Positions 26,880 to 40,012 of a stretch of DNA of 64,000 nucleotides are shown here, one piece after another. The stretch's first letter is position 1. Each line of letters begins with the position of its first letter. The stretch spans positions 744,001-808,000 of the forward strand of contig RCTD01000016.1 in NCBI GenBank assembly GCA_014898415.1, given 5' to 3'. Position numbers and translations under genes: made by a program. The stretch comes from Stromatinia cepivora. Lineage: Eukaryota > Ascomycota > Leotiomycetes > Helotiales > Sclerotiniaceae. The notes beneath the pieces are model-generated. The model saw only the letters and a list, made by a program, of their open reading frames with translations, was not told the DNA's origin and ran no database searches.

Positions 26880-27560
26880 TTTTGTATTCTATAGATATTA
26901 TAAACAATGATTAATAACTTTTATATAATTATTTAATAGATTAATCAAATAATGATTCAATTGCGAAATAGCAAATGATATATCCGTTTTTATAATGATT
27001 ATAGTATATAATATTGAGTTCATTTTCTTTTGATATATTTTTATAATATATATAGAAATTTGATTCTGATTTTTCCGAAATATTATTATCAAAAGCGATA
27101 TATTTATTATCCTATTTGTTGCTTTGAATTTCTTAGTAATCTTCTTAATATATATATTATAAATTAATTATAACTTTTTCTTGAATTGATTATAAAATAT
27201 ATATATATTTAGAAACCATTTAATATTTTTTAGGTTTTGTAGTTTATATAAAACCATTTAATATTTTTTAGGTTTTGTAGTTTATATATAACTTTGATTT
27301 TTTTAATAATCTTTATAACAGCTGATTTGTTTTTTTTATAATAAATAACTTGAATATTATTTACAAAGAAAAGAATTATAACAATATACTTTAGGTTAAT
27401 ATATAAATATAATTCCTTTTTATATTATATTAATCCTAGTTTTTCGAATATCTAAATGAAATCCTTAAATCATATAATTAGGGAATCTTATAGATTATAC
27501 AAAACTCGATCGATTATAATATTTTTATTTGGGATTTTGTATTCATTAGGTAGATAATAT
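26880..27560 (-). pseudogene. Copia-type RT/RNase H remnant of element C
   Basis: The minus-strand frame at 26898-27092 reads SILYTIIIIKTDISFAISQL, which fits the Copia signature usually seen as GSLxYaxxxTRPDIaFAVsrL, followed by IKVINHCL (compare the KAVKRILRYL-type segment). Further upstream on the same strand, other frames give KTRINII and YIF segments reminiscent of the LGF...D.cvy region of Copia RT. The frame is broken by many stops. Family assignment rests on these motifs. Confidence 0.65.
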
Positions 27561-30500
27561 ATAATTAAGGTATTGGAAGGATTGTGTAGAATATTAACAA
27601 AGGTATTGATTATATTGTATTGTTTTATTTCGAGATTATATTTAATAATAATTATTATTACGATTCAGAATAATTAATTTGTTAATATAATAGTATAAAT
27701 AATCTCAATAGTATTCTTAACCTGAAGATCTTTTTATATTACTAAATATAAATGGTAATAAATGATTAAATCTTGATCATTATATTTATACATAAATATT
27801 TATTAAAAAGGGATCGGTTTTATAGATTCCGATTCAGAATTGATTTCACATTAGGTTTTTCTAGCTTTAAAATTATTAATCTTAAAATCGCAGTTTTATT
27901 TGAATCAATATCCTATTTGATAATCTTTTAATTAATGATAAAAACAAGATAATTTTGAAATTGTAAATATATGAATTCAAGGAAATAGTATTATTTATAA
28001 TCTATTGATTATAGAAAAAATAAAAGATAATAATAGTTTTACTTCAATTCCAATAATGATTATATTATGAATTATCATAAATTGAAAATATTTCTTTATA
28101 TTATTCATTCTTTATTAATCAAATCAAAATATAAAATGAAAATTGTTTAAATAGGGTAATCCTATTGAGCTTATTCTTTGAGATATAACAATTCTTATAT
28201 AAAATCCAATATTGGGATTGTTTCCTTAATGATATTGTTATATATATAATTGCCTTTGTATATATATTAATTGCTTTGGAATACAAAAATCAGGTAACTC
28301 CTGGAAAAAAGATGATTTTGAATAATAATTGTATAATTGAAACTCAAACGGATTGATTTGAACCCTAAATATTTTAATCCTTATAATATAAATTCTCTTA
28401 AATATTTATTCGAGATTATAAATCTATAAATCCTTTATAAATCGATCAAATGAATATATAGAACGCGATAGTTTTTGTAATGATTGGATTTCCTTTATAG
28501 AATACTCTGATTGATTATTCCAGTATATATACTTCCTTTTGGAACATTAAGGTTGATCGATTAAAGTAATCTTTAAATCATTTTCGTATATATTACAAAG
28601 AATTTTGATAATACGATTAATAGATTTATATTTTATATTCTTTATATCAATATATTCGATAAAATCGGGATCTGTATTATTGTTATGGGTATTTTTTTGA
28701 ATAATATTAATATCTTTACTTACAAGATATAATTACTTTTCAATAAAAAAATCAGCTTTTTTAGTTTCTTTAATAAAAAGATTGATTGATACTTATATAT
28801 CTTTATTATCTAAAGGATTAGATAGATTGGATAATCCTAAATCGATTTCTTTATTCTTATTATTACCCTTTAGATCTGTATTTACCCTTGAAATCAGTTT
28901 GTTTGTAGATAATAGATCTGAAATAGCTTGATAAATGAATTAAGGGTTTTTCGATTTATGAAAATAGATAAATAAATAAAGTCTTTATAATTGTTTTTGT
29001 TTTGAATAATTGTTTTATTCATTTTGATATGATTTTGTAGATTAAGAATTCTAATAAACTGTTTAAACTCTTTTATAATATAAATATCGATTATTCGATT
29101 AATAGAATTCATATAATAAATGAATTCCTTATTGAACGTTATATTTCAAATAACAATAATTCTATCGAATTTGAATATTCATATATAATAGATCAATATA
29201 TCTAGAATATAGCCTATTAAATACCTAATATATATTCGAGGATTGGTTTTGTATTATTTCCTATTAATTTCAATTTCTTTATTTTTATTCAAAGGATAAA
29301 TTTAATATTTATATTTGTAAATTCTATTTCAATTAGAATAAAGATCATTAGATATTTTCTTTATGAATAAAGGATTATTTTTGCGAAAGTAATTATAAAA
29401 TTATATATCGAGTACTTTATTGAATAATTTGAAGGATTTGGTTTTTAAAGGATTTATATTATATAAATAAATAGTAATTTGTATTATTTCTATCTATAAT
29501 TTGTTTGATAAATCTATTATAATTTATATTTTTATTTATTTTATAATTATTTCTTGTTTTATATATTTTGATTTTTTATTAGGTTTATATATATAAAATG
29601 AGGATAATTCGAATTCGATATTTTCTTATTTGATTCATTTCTTAAATAATATTATTTCTATAATTTCAATAATAGATGTATTATTATTTTATTTGATTAT
29701 TATAATCGTTAGGCCGTATTTATAATGAATCTAGATTACAAAGCTTTGAATAATTGTAAATACTTTATCGTATATTTTGCAATAGATTAGATATAAAAAG
29801 ATTTTATTATAATATATTTCTTTGATCAATAAAAGTTATAATGTATTATTATACCCTTTGTTGAAATCAAAAAGATTCTATTGGATTTTATAGAAAGATT
29901 GAAGTGATTGGTGATTATTTGGAATATAAGAAATAATTTGCTTTATATAAATGTAAACATAATCGATGTAATTGAAACAAATGATACCTTTTATTTTGAT
30001 ATTTTGTATTATAAATATTAAATATTCAAAAGTTTCCTTTCTTAAATACTTGAAGTATTTATATTATATTTCATTTATATTTTCTTTTGGGAGAAATGAA
30101 TTATAAGAATAATAAAATGTTTTGTTTATTTTTTTGTTTATTATTGAATATATTATAAAAGAGTTGTTTATAGGAATAAATAAAAGAGTATTCGAATAAA
30201 TAGAAAATGATTTGTATTCTAAGAATATAAGATTTTCAGTATAAATATATTAAACAATTATTATATTATTTATATGATCTCTTTTACGAAAAGTATAATT
30301 ATATTTTGAAAATTATAGACTGACTTTTTTCAATCAAGCTTCCGAGATAATATTAATATGAAAATTAAGGATGAATATTATATCATTCAATACCAGATTA
30401 TTATTAAAGTAATCTTCTTTTTTGATAATCCCTTTAATAATATAAATCCTATATTCTAGGATTTGGAAATTGAAAATGTCTGTTTTTATAAGATTATTAG

Positions 30501-32125
30501 GATTGAATAATTGATATCAATAATTATTCAATAGAGATATATTATTTATAATATATATAGTATTATAATTATCGAATAAAGTGTTATTAGATAGATGATA
30601 TATTTTTATTATTATAAAGTATACTCCTAATTGATTATATCGAATATTCAAGATAATAATATTGATTGAAAGTTTTGGAGGATTAATAGAACTTTTCATT
30701 TATTTCTTTTTGATTCAATTAAAATGAAATTGTTTTTATAAATATAATCTTATTTGATCCTTAATTATTTATAATTCATTTTTATTGAATATCCTTTTGA
30801 ATAATGGATTGATCTTTTCAATGAATATTAACTTTATGATTTTATAATTATAAATAATATAATTATAGTCGATCCTATTGTTTTATTCAAATTCGGTTTT
30901 GTAAGAATATTCCTAGATCTTTTTGATCTTTTAATTATTTTTAGAATTGATACTTTTTTTATTCTTTTTAGATTTTTTATTATTTTAAGAAAAAATAAAT
31001 ATAGAATATACTCCTCTTTTAATTTTTAAGGAAATAGAATCCTGAAAGATTAATCTTTCAAAAATGTTTTCGAATTGTTTAAATAAAAGATTAGATAATC
31101 TAAATTGATTATTCATTTCGATTTATATAATTATAATATTTATTTAGATTAGAAGTATTTTGATATTAACAATTTGTAGAAAAGTATTAATAATAATTTC
31201 ATTCTATATCTTAATAATCTTATATATAAAAGCTTTGATATAAACTATAATTCAATCCTTATATTATTTGATAAGATCAATTCTGTTAAATAAAGTTTAT
31301 ACTAAAACAAATCAATATTTTTATAATATTACAAATTTAATAGTAATAATTATAAATACAAATTTCTTTTTGAATATATTAATAATTGTTTTGAATAAAA
31401 GAGTTATAATACTTTAATTAAGAATAAATAGTTTTATAAGATATATTTAATCAATTGATGATTCGATCTATTTATAAATATTATAGAAAACTTTATGATT
31501 CTATATATATTTTTGTTATCGATATTGATACTCCAATTGAAGAAAGATAAATTCGAAAAAGATTTCTTAAAAAATAATTAGGAATAGAGTAATAGATTTA
31601 TTAGGAATGAATTCCGATATATTACTATCAGAATCTTTTATTTTTGTATTTCTATTAATATTTTCTTTGGATTGAATCATTATAAAATATTTCGAGAATT
31701 CCTTTTGATATTGAATTTGTTTCTTTTGATTATATTTAACTTAAAAATCGATAATGGAAGATAAAATAGATAATTTGATTAAAAGTTAATCAATTTAAAT
31801 ATAAATAAATTCATTTATCAAATCAAAATTTGGAATGGATATTACTGATATAGAAACAAATAGATCGTTCTTTGAATTAATTGAATCCTAAATTCCTTGA
31901 ATTTGATATTTATTTTTCAAATATAGATACTACTTTAATCATTGAATATAGATTATAAAAAGAAGATCGTTTTGATCTTTTATTATATTGAATAAAGATA
32001 ACTGAATTAATATAAATATTGAATTATAAATGAAATAAGAATAATATTTTAAAAATGATCCCTTAAATACTTAATAATCATTGAATAAGAAATTGTATAG
32101 ATTTAAGGGCTACCAAGCTTATAAT

Positions 32126-32434
32126 TATCATGGGATAATATAATTACAAAGCATTTTCAAGGATTGAGGAATAAATAGTACATATAATTAGTAAAGTAAA
32201 AGAATTAAATGATTTGTTTTTGATTATATAAATCAAAAATTGTATATATAGAACAAATAAATGATTATCTAGCCGATATATACCTTAATTAGATTAGATC
32301 TTTGTTTATTAGGATATCAAGATCACTTTATCAATTGATAGATTGGTAAGGGTTAATAGATCTTTCATTCCGATTGGAAAGTATACGCTTTGATCCTTCA
32401 TAAGAGACAGGGGATCACAAGACTTTCCGTGACA
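32126..32434 (-). repeat. LTR2 of element C, right copy
   Basis: 309 bp, the same length as the left copy. It starts TTATCATGGGATAATA-like and ends CTTTCCGTGACA, less mutated at the end than its partner. Differences between the pair are mainly transitions. Confidence 0.88.
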
Positions 32435-32966
32435 ATATATACAATCAAATTCCTTTGAATTTATATAAGTTTTTGATTCTTTTATGATTGTATATATATA
32501 TATTATTATAAAATCATAATATTTAGTCTGTTGAATTGAAGAATACTTTTCTTTCTTTTAGTTTTATAGATGAATTATTATTTATATGATTATAATTATT
32601 TTTTTCGTTTTTATAAAGTTTTATTTAATTAATTAGTTGATTGGGAGGATTAGGTAATATTGAATTGATTAGATGAAAATCGTATAGGAGGTATAATAAT
32701 GTTTTAAGATCGGAAATAGAATATCAGATAAGATCAGTATTGTTATTAAGTTATAAAATTTTATATAGTAGAGTTTTTTATGTTTTCTTTATTATTAGAA
32801 TTTTCTTCATTTTCTATTCCGAATTATTAGTTATATTAATAGGCAGAGATAATTCGAATATCTGATCAGAAAGAGAATCGTTATATACTTTGTATAATCG
32901 ATTTGGAAGGAAAACAGAATGAATTTTCATTGTAATCAAAAGTTCGAGTTTGAAAGAGCTTCTAAA

Positions 32967-33248
32967 TGTCACGAATCGTGAACCACAGGAGGCTAACCAT
33001 GTGATACCTCTTATCTCCCACGTCCATTGATAAACTGATTGTTCGTGTATATATATTACAATTCATACGATTTAGTATAGTAAAATGGTGACTCTAATAA
33101 TACATACACACAACCCTGTAGTTTACGAATGGATATTTGTATATATATATCTAATCGTTCTTTATGAGTTATAATTCTTCAATTGTAGATTCTAAAGAAT
33201 ATAATTGACCTTGTTTATTCAGTTCTACTATAGCTTTTGTATGTTATA
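32967..33248 (+). repeat. 5' LTR (LTR1) of element B
   Basis: 282 bp. It begins TGTCACGAATCGTGAACC and ends AGCTTTTGTATGTTATA, the mutated form of GGCTCTTGTGCGTCACA at the other end of the element. Confidence 0.9.
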
Positions 33249-34637
33249 TTATCTACAATTTATTTACAAGTGTCCGGTTATCTGATGGCTTTCCAAATAA
33301 TACTTTATTTTAATAATACCTTTTTAGATGAACTTTTACAAATATTATATTCAGAAAAAGAAGATTTATTTCGATCTAATCGACGAAGATATAAACATTT
33401 TTAGAAGTGTATTATTACTTTTATAATGCAACGAACTTCTTTTTTTATATATTCTGAATTTTTGAAAGTATATTCTGAGGAATTCTTTTTTTCTCCTTAA
33501 TTATTTCAACAACCCTTCGAAGAAAATATGAATATAGGATTGGATAATATTACCATTGAAAGAAAGAAAACTGATAAAGAGAAGATTCCAATATATAAAG
33601 CCAATGCTTCCAGCAATTCAATTGCTTCTTCCGAATTATTATTATAATTATAAGATCTCTATACAATGATTATAAGTTTGAAAAAGGAGAATCGATAATT
33701 GAAAGTTATAATGACGATGAGTTCTACAATAGTACAATCTTTTTTTGAACCCTAAGTGATATTTATATAGGTATTTAAATTAATAGCAATACCTGGAACT
33801 CCTTTTATTCTTTTAATCGAAATTCAAGGACCTTTATCCAAACAAACTCGAAGATCCCGAAATCAGAGAAAGAAAACTTCGATCAAACGATCTGATCACC
33901 CGGAACCCTCCGAGGATTCTCTTTCCCTTTCAGGAAATGACGATCCATTTAATAATCAAGGATTCTTTTATTCAAAAAGCCGATTTAATCGATCAAGATC
34001 GCATTTCTGTATTAATCACAATTCGCAGTAAGATGTATATATACCAAAACCTACAAATCTTACTACTAAATTTAGCAATGATATTGAACCTAAAATTAGT
34101 TTATAATAATTATTGGTTATAGAACAACTCGAATTGTATATTATATCATTTAAAAGTGAAATACAACACCGCGTATATATAATCGATCAAATCGAATCAA
34201 AAGTATAAATACATTGTCATACTCTTTATATACGAATGCCTTGATTCATGGTACTCGAATTGATTGAACAACTTGCAGTGATCTATTGGAACCCGGCCAA
34301 AGTCGATAATGCTCGTTCTCAATACGAAATATAGATCATACCTAATACAATTCAACATAACAACTTCCTAAAATAATATAAGAAGTTCAGATTATTTGCT
34401 ATCTAAACAGAGATTACCAACAATAAAATCCTATTCAGGGATTTCGAATAAAAGATTTCTGATTTTCTTTCGCGAATGGTAGCAATACTCATTAAGGATT
34501 ATAAGATTATAAAAGAATTTGCAAATATATTTACTAAAGTAAATCAAAACGAAATTTTATTATAAAAACGAAACCGATACTGCATTAATCGAGAAACCCC
34601 TATAACTATTTGCAAACCAACAACTATTACAAACCCC

Positions 34638-34973
34638 TTGCAACCCTTTCGGAGTTCTAACTATTCCAATTTTGGAACCTCTATATTCCCGAAACCATTT
34701 CCATCCTGGAATACCCCTTCCGGATACATCGGCCCCACTACATCCAATAACTATTCGAACTTCAAACGTTTGTCATCCTCTCCCTTTTCTAAAACAGTAT
34801 ATACATCGACACCTTATATCGATAACCTCAATGAAATTGAAACAGTACAAGAAGAAACAAAAGAATTCGAAGAATATCAAGATGCCGAAGAAGATTTCAG
34901 TTTAGAAATTATAATTGAAGTTATACAGAATGCCTATTTAGAAGAAGAAAAGCATTTAAAATCAAACGTTTAG
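34638..34973 (+). pseudogene. Gag C-terminal remnant of element B
   Basis: A frame with FGTSIFPKPFPSWNTPSGY, a Ser/Thr/Tyr-rich linker and an acidic end (EETKEFEEYQDAEEDF). This resembles the disordered region between Gag and protease in fungal Gypsy elements. No zinc knuckle is visible. The same segment is recognisable in element A near 46,250-46,450 on the minus strand. Confidence 0.55.
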
Positions 34974-35059
34974 ATTCTGTTTCCATTCTAAACGCTATAC
35001 AGGATATAAGATTTCTTGATCTAATCAAACTTATAAAAAGAGAAATATTTACCCTCCCC

Positions 35060-38000
35060 TACAACCTTTCGAAAAATGATTACACTTATCGATCAAAAGC
35101 ATTTATTAATTCTGGAGCAAATGGATTCGCTTTTATTAATACCATACTCCTTACTTATTTATTTTCTATATTTAAATCCAGAATTATATTACTTAAAGTT
35201 TCAATTGAAATTAAAGAGTATAATAGTATACAAAACCATATTATTATTCATTTTACATTCTTTAATTTAATGGTCGATGATTGTGAACAATCTTTTGTCC
35301 TTTTCCTTATTACTGAATTAGAGAGTTATAATATTATTTTAGATAGACTTTGGTTATCAGAGATTCGAGCAAAGTTTGATTGCTTTAATAGACATTTTGA
35401 ATGATCTAAAGAAAGACCCCATACCATTTCCTATTCGAATAATCTCCTTATTACCTAATCATCCTTTCGCAAACAGAAGATCGATTGATTAATCCAACAA
35501 AATATTGATCGATAAAATAATCAACTCAAAGAATATTAGAATCGAAAAGATTCATAATTGAACAGATCAATCGCAATTGGTAATATACAATAAGAACCTT
35601 CAAGTATGAATACAATACAGATTTTTATTGAAAAAGAAGAAATCCCGATTCCTTTCAAGTTTAATCTATCTCTTTCCTAACCAATTATATCATTATTATA
35701 GATCTACGAATGCTTCCCCTGTATATCGCCCGAAGTTCTCGATCTATATGCATTCAAACCCGATAAATTCCAATTAGAATATAAAAGAGATAAATAAACT
35801 GAATTCTTTACTATTACTCTGAAAGAACTCGATGATATGATAGACTTCCGATAGAACGAATGATATACGGAAGAGAGAATGCTGGTTGCCCTGATCGAAT
35901 TCAAGAATACAAAAGTTCGAAAGAAATTTGATCGAATATTGACCGAAATCGATTCAGAATCTGAAATACTATTTGAATATCGATAATATCATCGAGTCTT
36001 TTCCAAGTATGAATCAAATATTTTGCCTTCTAACCGATCTTATAATCATAAAATCATATTGAAAGGTAAAGGAGAACAAGTCTTGCAATACAACCCGTTT
36101 TACAAGATATCCCTAGAACAACTAGAAATCGTCAAAGAATATATTACAAATAACCTCAGCAAAGGTTTCATTAAATCCAATCAAGTTCCTTATACTGTAC
36201 CCATCCTATTCGTCAAGAAACCCAATAATAGTTTGAGATTCTGTATAAACTTCAGATTATTGAATTCCTTGACACGTAAGGATCGATATCCCTTCCCTTT
36301 AATCGACGAAACGCTTTCTTGGCTTTTCGGTGTTAAGATTTTTACCAAATTTGATATTCGTTAAACTTTCTATCATATAAAAATGGATCCTGCTTCGGAA
36401 GAGTATACTATCTTCCGAATCCGATATGGATTATACAAATACAAAGTCGTATTATTCGGATTAACAAATAGTTCTGCAATCTATTAGTGTTATATAAATA
36501 ATGTTCTATTCGATTACCTAAATGTTTTCTATATAATATACCTCAACAATATTCTAATCTATTCCGAAAACGAAGAAGAATACCAAATTTATATTAAACT
36601 AATTCTCGAATGATTAGAAACCATTAATCTACAAACGGATCTCAAGAAATGTGAATTCAATGTTATATATACCAAGTACTTGGGCTTTATTATCTCTATT
36701 AAAAAAGTAAAAATGAACCCTGAAAAGATTGAGATAATTAAGAATTGGACCTTTTCGATAATAATGAAAGAAATCCAATCATTCTTCAATTTTTACAATT
36801 TTTATCGACGGTTCATTAAGGACTACAATATAATAACGAAACCTCTCAACAAATTCATTAAAGCAAACATTAAATTCGTATTCGACGAAGTATACCAAAA
36901 CACATTCAATATCTTAAAGAAAAAGCTTATCTCTACTTTGCTCCTACAACACTATAATCACCGACTCCCTTATATACTCGAAACAAACATATCCGATAAA
37001 ATAATTGTTAGTGTATTATCACAACAATATAATGAAAATTGATTTCCTGTAATTTATTTCTCCAAGACCATAATTGCCGCTGAACTGAACTACAAAGTTT
37101 ATAATAAGGAAATACTATCAATTATTCGATCTCTCAACTATTGGAAAACGGAACTCGCTGATTCACCATATAAAATCAAGGTTTATATCGATTATAAAGC
37201 CTTCGAATATTTTATAATTATTAAGACTCTCAACGTTTGATAAACTCGCTAGGCAGAAGTTCTAGTTGATTATAACTTCATCATTATATATCGCTTTGGA
37301 AAAGATAATCCTTTCGTTAACGCTTTAATCCATTGGACCAATGAGTTGGATTTCCAGAACTATATCAAGAAAAAGAATCGCCTTCAGTAATTTATTAAAG
37401 ATAATCAAGTTGATATCGAAATTATAAGAAAAGCCTTACGAAAATACTATTCAGACGAAACAGCAATTATTAGCATCGATTTGAATGAAATCGCTCCTTG
37501 ATTCGATTTAGTTAACTATATTATCGAAACAAATAAAACTATAGATAATTTGCTAGTATTTAGAATACAAGTTATTCAAGGTCACAAGTATATATTACTC
37601 CAAAATGATTTTTTGCTCTATAATGACTACCTGGTGATGCCTAACATCGACAACCTTCGAACTTACCTGATTCGTGAAGCCTATAATTCCATTTCCACTG
37701 TTTATTCTGGTATAAACAAAACCTACTTTTTATTATCTCAACAATACTATTAATCTAGAATACATAATACCGTAGCTAGATATATATACAATTGTTATAC
37801 CTACAAATGCAGTTCCGTTTCATACAATCGTACCCCCGATTTATTGTATCCACTTCCGATTCCTAATCGAATATAGCAATATATTATTATAGATTATTAC
37901 AACTTTAATAAAAATAAATATGGATATAACAACATTTTAATCATTATTGATCGATTAATAAAGCAAACTATCTTTATACTTTGTTATAAATCAATCGATA

Positions 38001-39075
38001 CTCGAACTCAAGTACAATTATATTTCTACTATGTATATCAATATTATAATCCCTTTAATACTATAATATCAAATCGCAACCTTCAATTCATATCACAATT
38101 CTGAAAGGAATTCAGCCAAATCTTAAAAACCGATCTCAAACTATTCATTACTTATTATCTTCAAATCGATGATCAAATTGAGATCTATAATCAATACTTT
38201 CAGTAGCGGTTAAGATTGTTTGTTAATTATTATCAAAACGATTGATCAGAATTCTTATTTATAATAGATTACGCACAACTTACTCTTCCATACGACTCCT
38301 TAGAAGGGCTTACATCCTACAAAATCCTATACAGGTATATATCGAAACATACATAGAAATGGAAAGAAGATGTTAATAAACTAACAGACAATATAAATAT
38401 ATATAATGCCTATATATATATAGAACGCAATAGATTAATTTTTGTACAAGCGAAAGAAGATCTATTGCATATCCAAACCAAGATATCGAAATCCATAAAT
38501 ACTCACCAACGTAAGATCGATTTCGATATCAAAGATTATATATAACTCAATATGAAAAGTTATCCTATTCAAAGATTATTTAAAAAACTGGACTTCCTAA
38601 TTCAAGGAAGATTCAAGATCATTAATCGATCTAAAAGCTTTTTTAAATTCGAACTCCCAATTACGATGAAAATTCATCCTATTTTCCCTTCAGATTGATT
38701 ATATAAAGTATATAACGATCCTCTTTCTAATTAGATATTCGAACCATCTCTGTCTATTAATATAATTGATAATTCAGAATAGAAAATGGAAAAAGTCCTA
38801 ACAATAAAAAAAGCACGAAAAACCCTATTATATAAAATCTTGTAACTTAATAACGATACCGATCTTACCTGGTATCCTACTTCCGATCTTAAAACATTAT
38901 TACACCTCCTACGCGATTTTCACCTGGCCAATCCAACATTGCCTGGTCCTTCCAATCGATTAATTGATTGAATAAAGTTTTATAAGAGCAGAAAGGATAA
39001 TTATAATCATATAGATAACGATTCACTTATAAAACCAAAGGAAAAAAAAGTATTCTTCAATACAGCAAACTAGAT
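35060..39075 (+). pseudogene. pol of element B: protease, RT, RNase H, integrase, chromodomain
   Basis: Protease region near 35,080-35,440 (SFVLFLITELESYNIILDR). RT from about 36,000: FIKSNQVPYTVPILFVKKPN, LRFCINFRLLNSLTRKDRYP, IFTKFDIR. The catalytic box near 36,539-36,550 reads YLNN instead of YxDD. RNase H region around 36,980-37,230. Integrase from about 37,620 with a degraded zinc-binding module (YNCYTYKC) and DYYNFNKNKYGYNNILIII at the first catalytic aspartate. Chromodomain near 38,690-39,000 ending DLTWYPTSDLKTLLHLLRDF then HLANPTLPGP. The reading frame is interrupted by several in-frame stops, so it is non-functional. Confidence 0.85.
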
Positions 39076-39299
39076 ATTATAATTTTATAATAGTACATGT
39101 ATATACGATCGTGAAAGGATCAAAAACCTATACAAATTCGAAGGAATTTGATCGTATACGTATATGGCCCGAACTCTATACAACAGACGAACTGCCACCA
39201 CCAAAATAATACGAAGGCAATATATACCTATAATCATTTCGAAAAAATCATGCAAAAGGAAGCTTGAATATGGTAAAAACGAAATGTAATATCACCCCT

Positions 39300-39620
39300 A
39301 TCGATTTTGTTCAATTTGGTGATTTGATTAATTTGGTCAATTTGGTCGATTAACTTGGTCGATTTCGGAATTGACCATATTAACCACCCATCATCACTAT
39401 ACCATAATTCAACCTCCTTCCCTTTTCTATTGAAACTTTTTCCTTTCAGAGGTTCCCCAAATCAAGGAGAATACGAATCAATATTAATTTAACCAATTGA
39501 TGAACGATTTGGTCGATTTGGTCAATTCATTCGTCATTTTGGTCAATTTGGTCGATTAATTTGGTCAATTTGGTCAATTTCCATTAAATTGACCAAATCA
39601 ACCAAAATGATCAATCTAAT
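39300..39620 (+). repeat. GGTCAATTT-type imperfect tandem repeats in the 3' leader of element B
   Basis: Repeated GGTCAATTTGGTCGATT units between the end of pol and the polypurine tract, including inverted copies (GACCAAATCAACC). Element A shows the RIP-altered counterparts at 23,680-23,780 and 23,920-23,960. Confidence 0.7.
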
Positions 39621-39710
39621 TGATTTAAAGCTCATGAACCTTCACAAAACCTGATTTCCGATGAAATAGCAATGGAATAAAGGAGTGAAACGTTCGAGGG
39701 CAAGCTTTTC

Positions 39711-39725
39711 CGAAGGGGGGGGTAA
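39711..39725 (+). other. Polypurine tract of element B
   Basis: CGAAGGGGGGGGTAA immediately before the 3' LTR at 39,726, in the position used for plus-strand priming. The corresponding site of element A reads AAAAGAGAGAATAA on the minus strand, the same tract with several G-to-A changes. Confidence 0.75.
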
Positions 39726-40007
39726 TATCACAAATCGTAAATCATAGAAGGCTAATCATATGATACCTTTTATCTTTTATGTTTATTGATGAATTGATTG
39801 TCCATATATATATATTACGATTTATATAATTTAGTATAGTAAAATGGTGACCTTAATAATACATGTGCATAACTTCACAGCTTACGAATAGGTATTTGTA
39901 TATATATATCTAGTTGCTCCTTACAAGCCATAATTCTTCAATTGTAGATTCTAAAGAACATAATTGACCCTGTTTATTCAGCTCTACTACGGCTCTTGTG
40001 CGTCACA
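39726..40007 (+). repeat. 3' LTR (LTR1) of element B
   Basis: 282 bp. It begins TATCACAAATCGTAAATC, where CpN sites are mutated relative to the 5' LTR, and ends GGCTCTTGTGCGTCACA, where it is intact. The two LTRs therefore carry complementary sets of transitions. Confidence 0.9.
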
Positions 40008-40012
40008 CTAAA

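Larger units (their letters stand above)
24128..32434 (-). mobile_element. Element C: Ty1/Copia-like LTR retrotransposon
   Basis: 8,307 bp bounded by two 309-bp LTRs (24128-24436 and 32126-32434) and a 5-bp target duplication ATATA (24123-24127 and 32435-32439). The flanking DNA on both sides is element A, contiguous in element B at about 39,160, so this is a clean insertion. The interior is extremely AT rich. The best coding trace is Copia-type reverse transcriptase/RNase H on the minus strand near 26,900-27,560. Confidence 0.85.
32967..40007 (+). mobile_element. Element B: full-length Ty3/Gypsy retrotransposon with chromodomain
   Basis: 7,041 bp with two 282-bp LTRs (32967-33248, 39726-40007) and a 5-bp duplication CTAAA (32962-32966 and 40008-40012). 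Internal order is Gag C-terminal part, protease region, reverse transcriptase, RNase H, integrase and chromodomain, i.e. Ty3/Gypsy order. A polypurine tract lies next to the 3' LTR. It sits inside the integrase C-terminal region of element A in the opposite orientation, so a copy inserted into an older copy of the same family. Stop codons are scattered throughout, so it is inactive. The 3' LTR keeps more GC than the 5' LTR in its last 40 bp. Confidence 0.9.
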
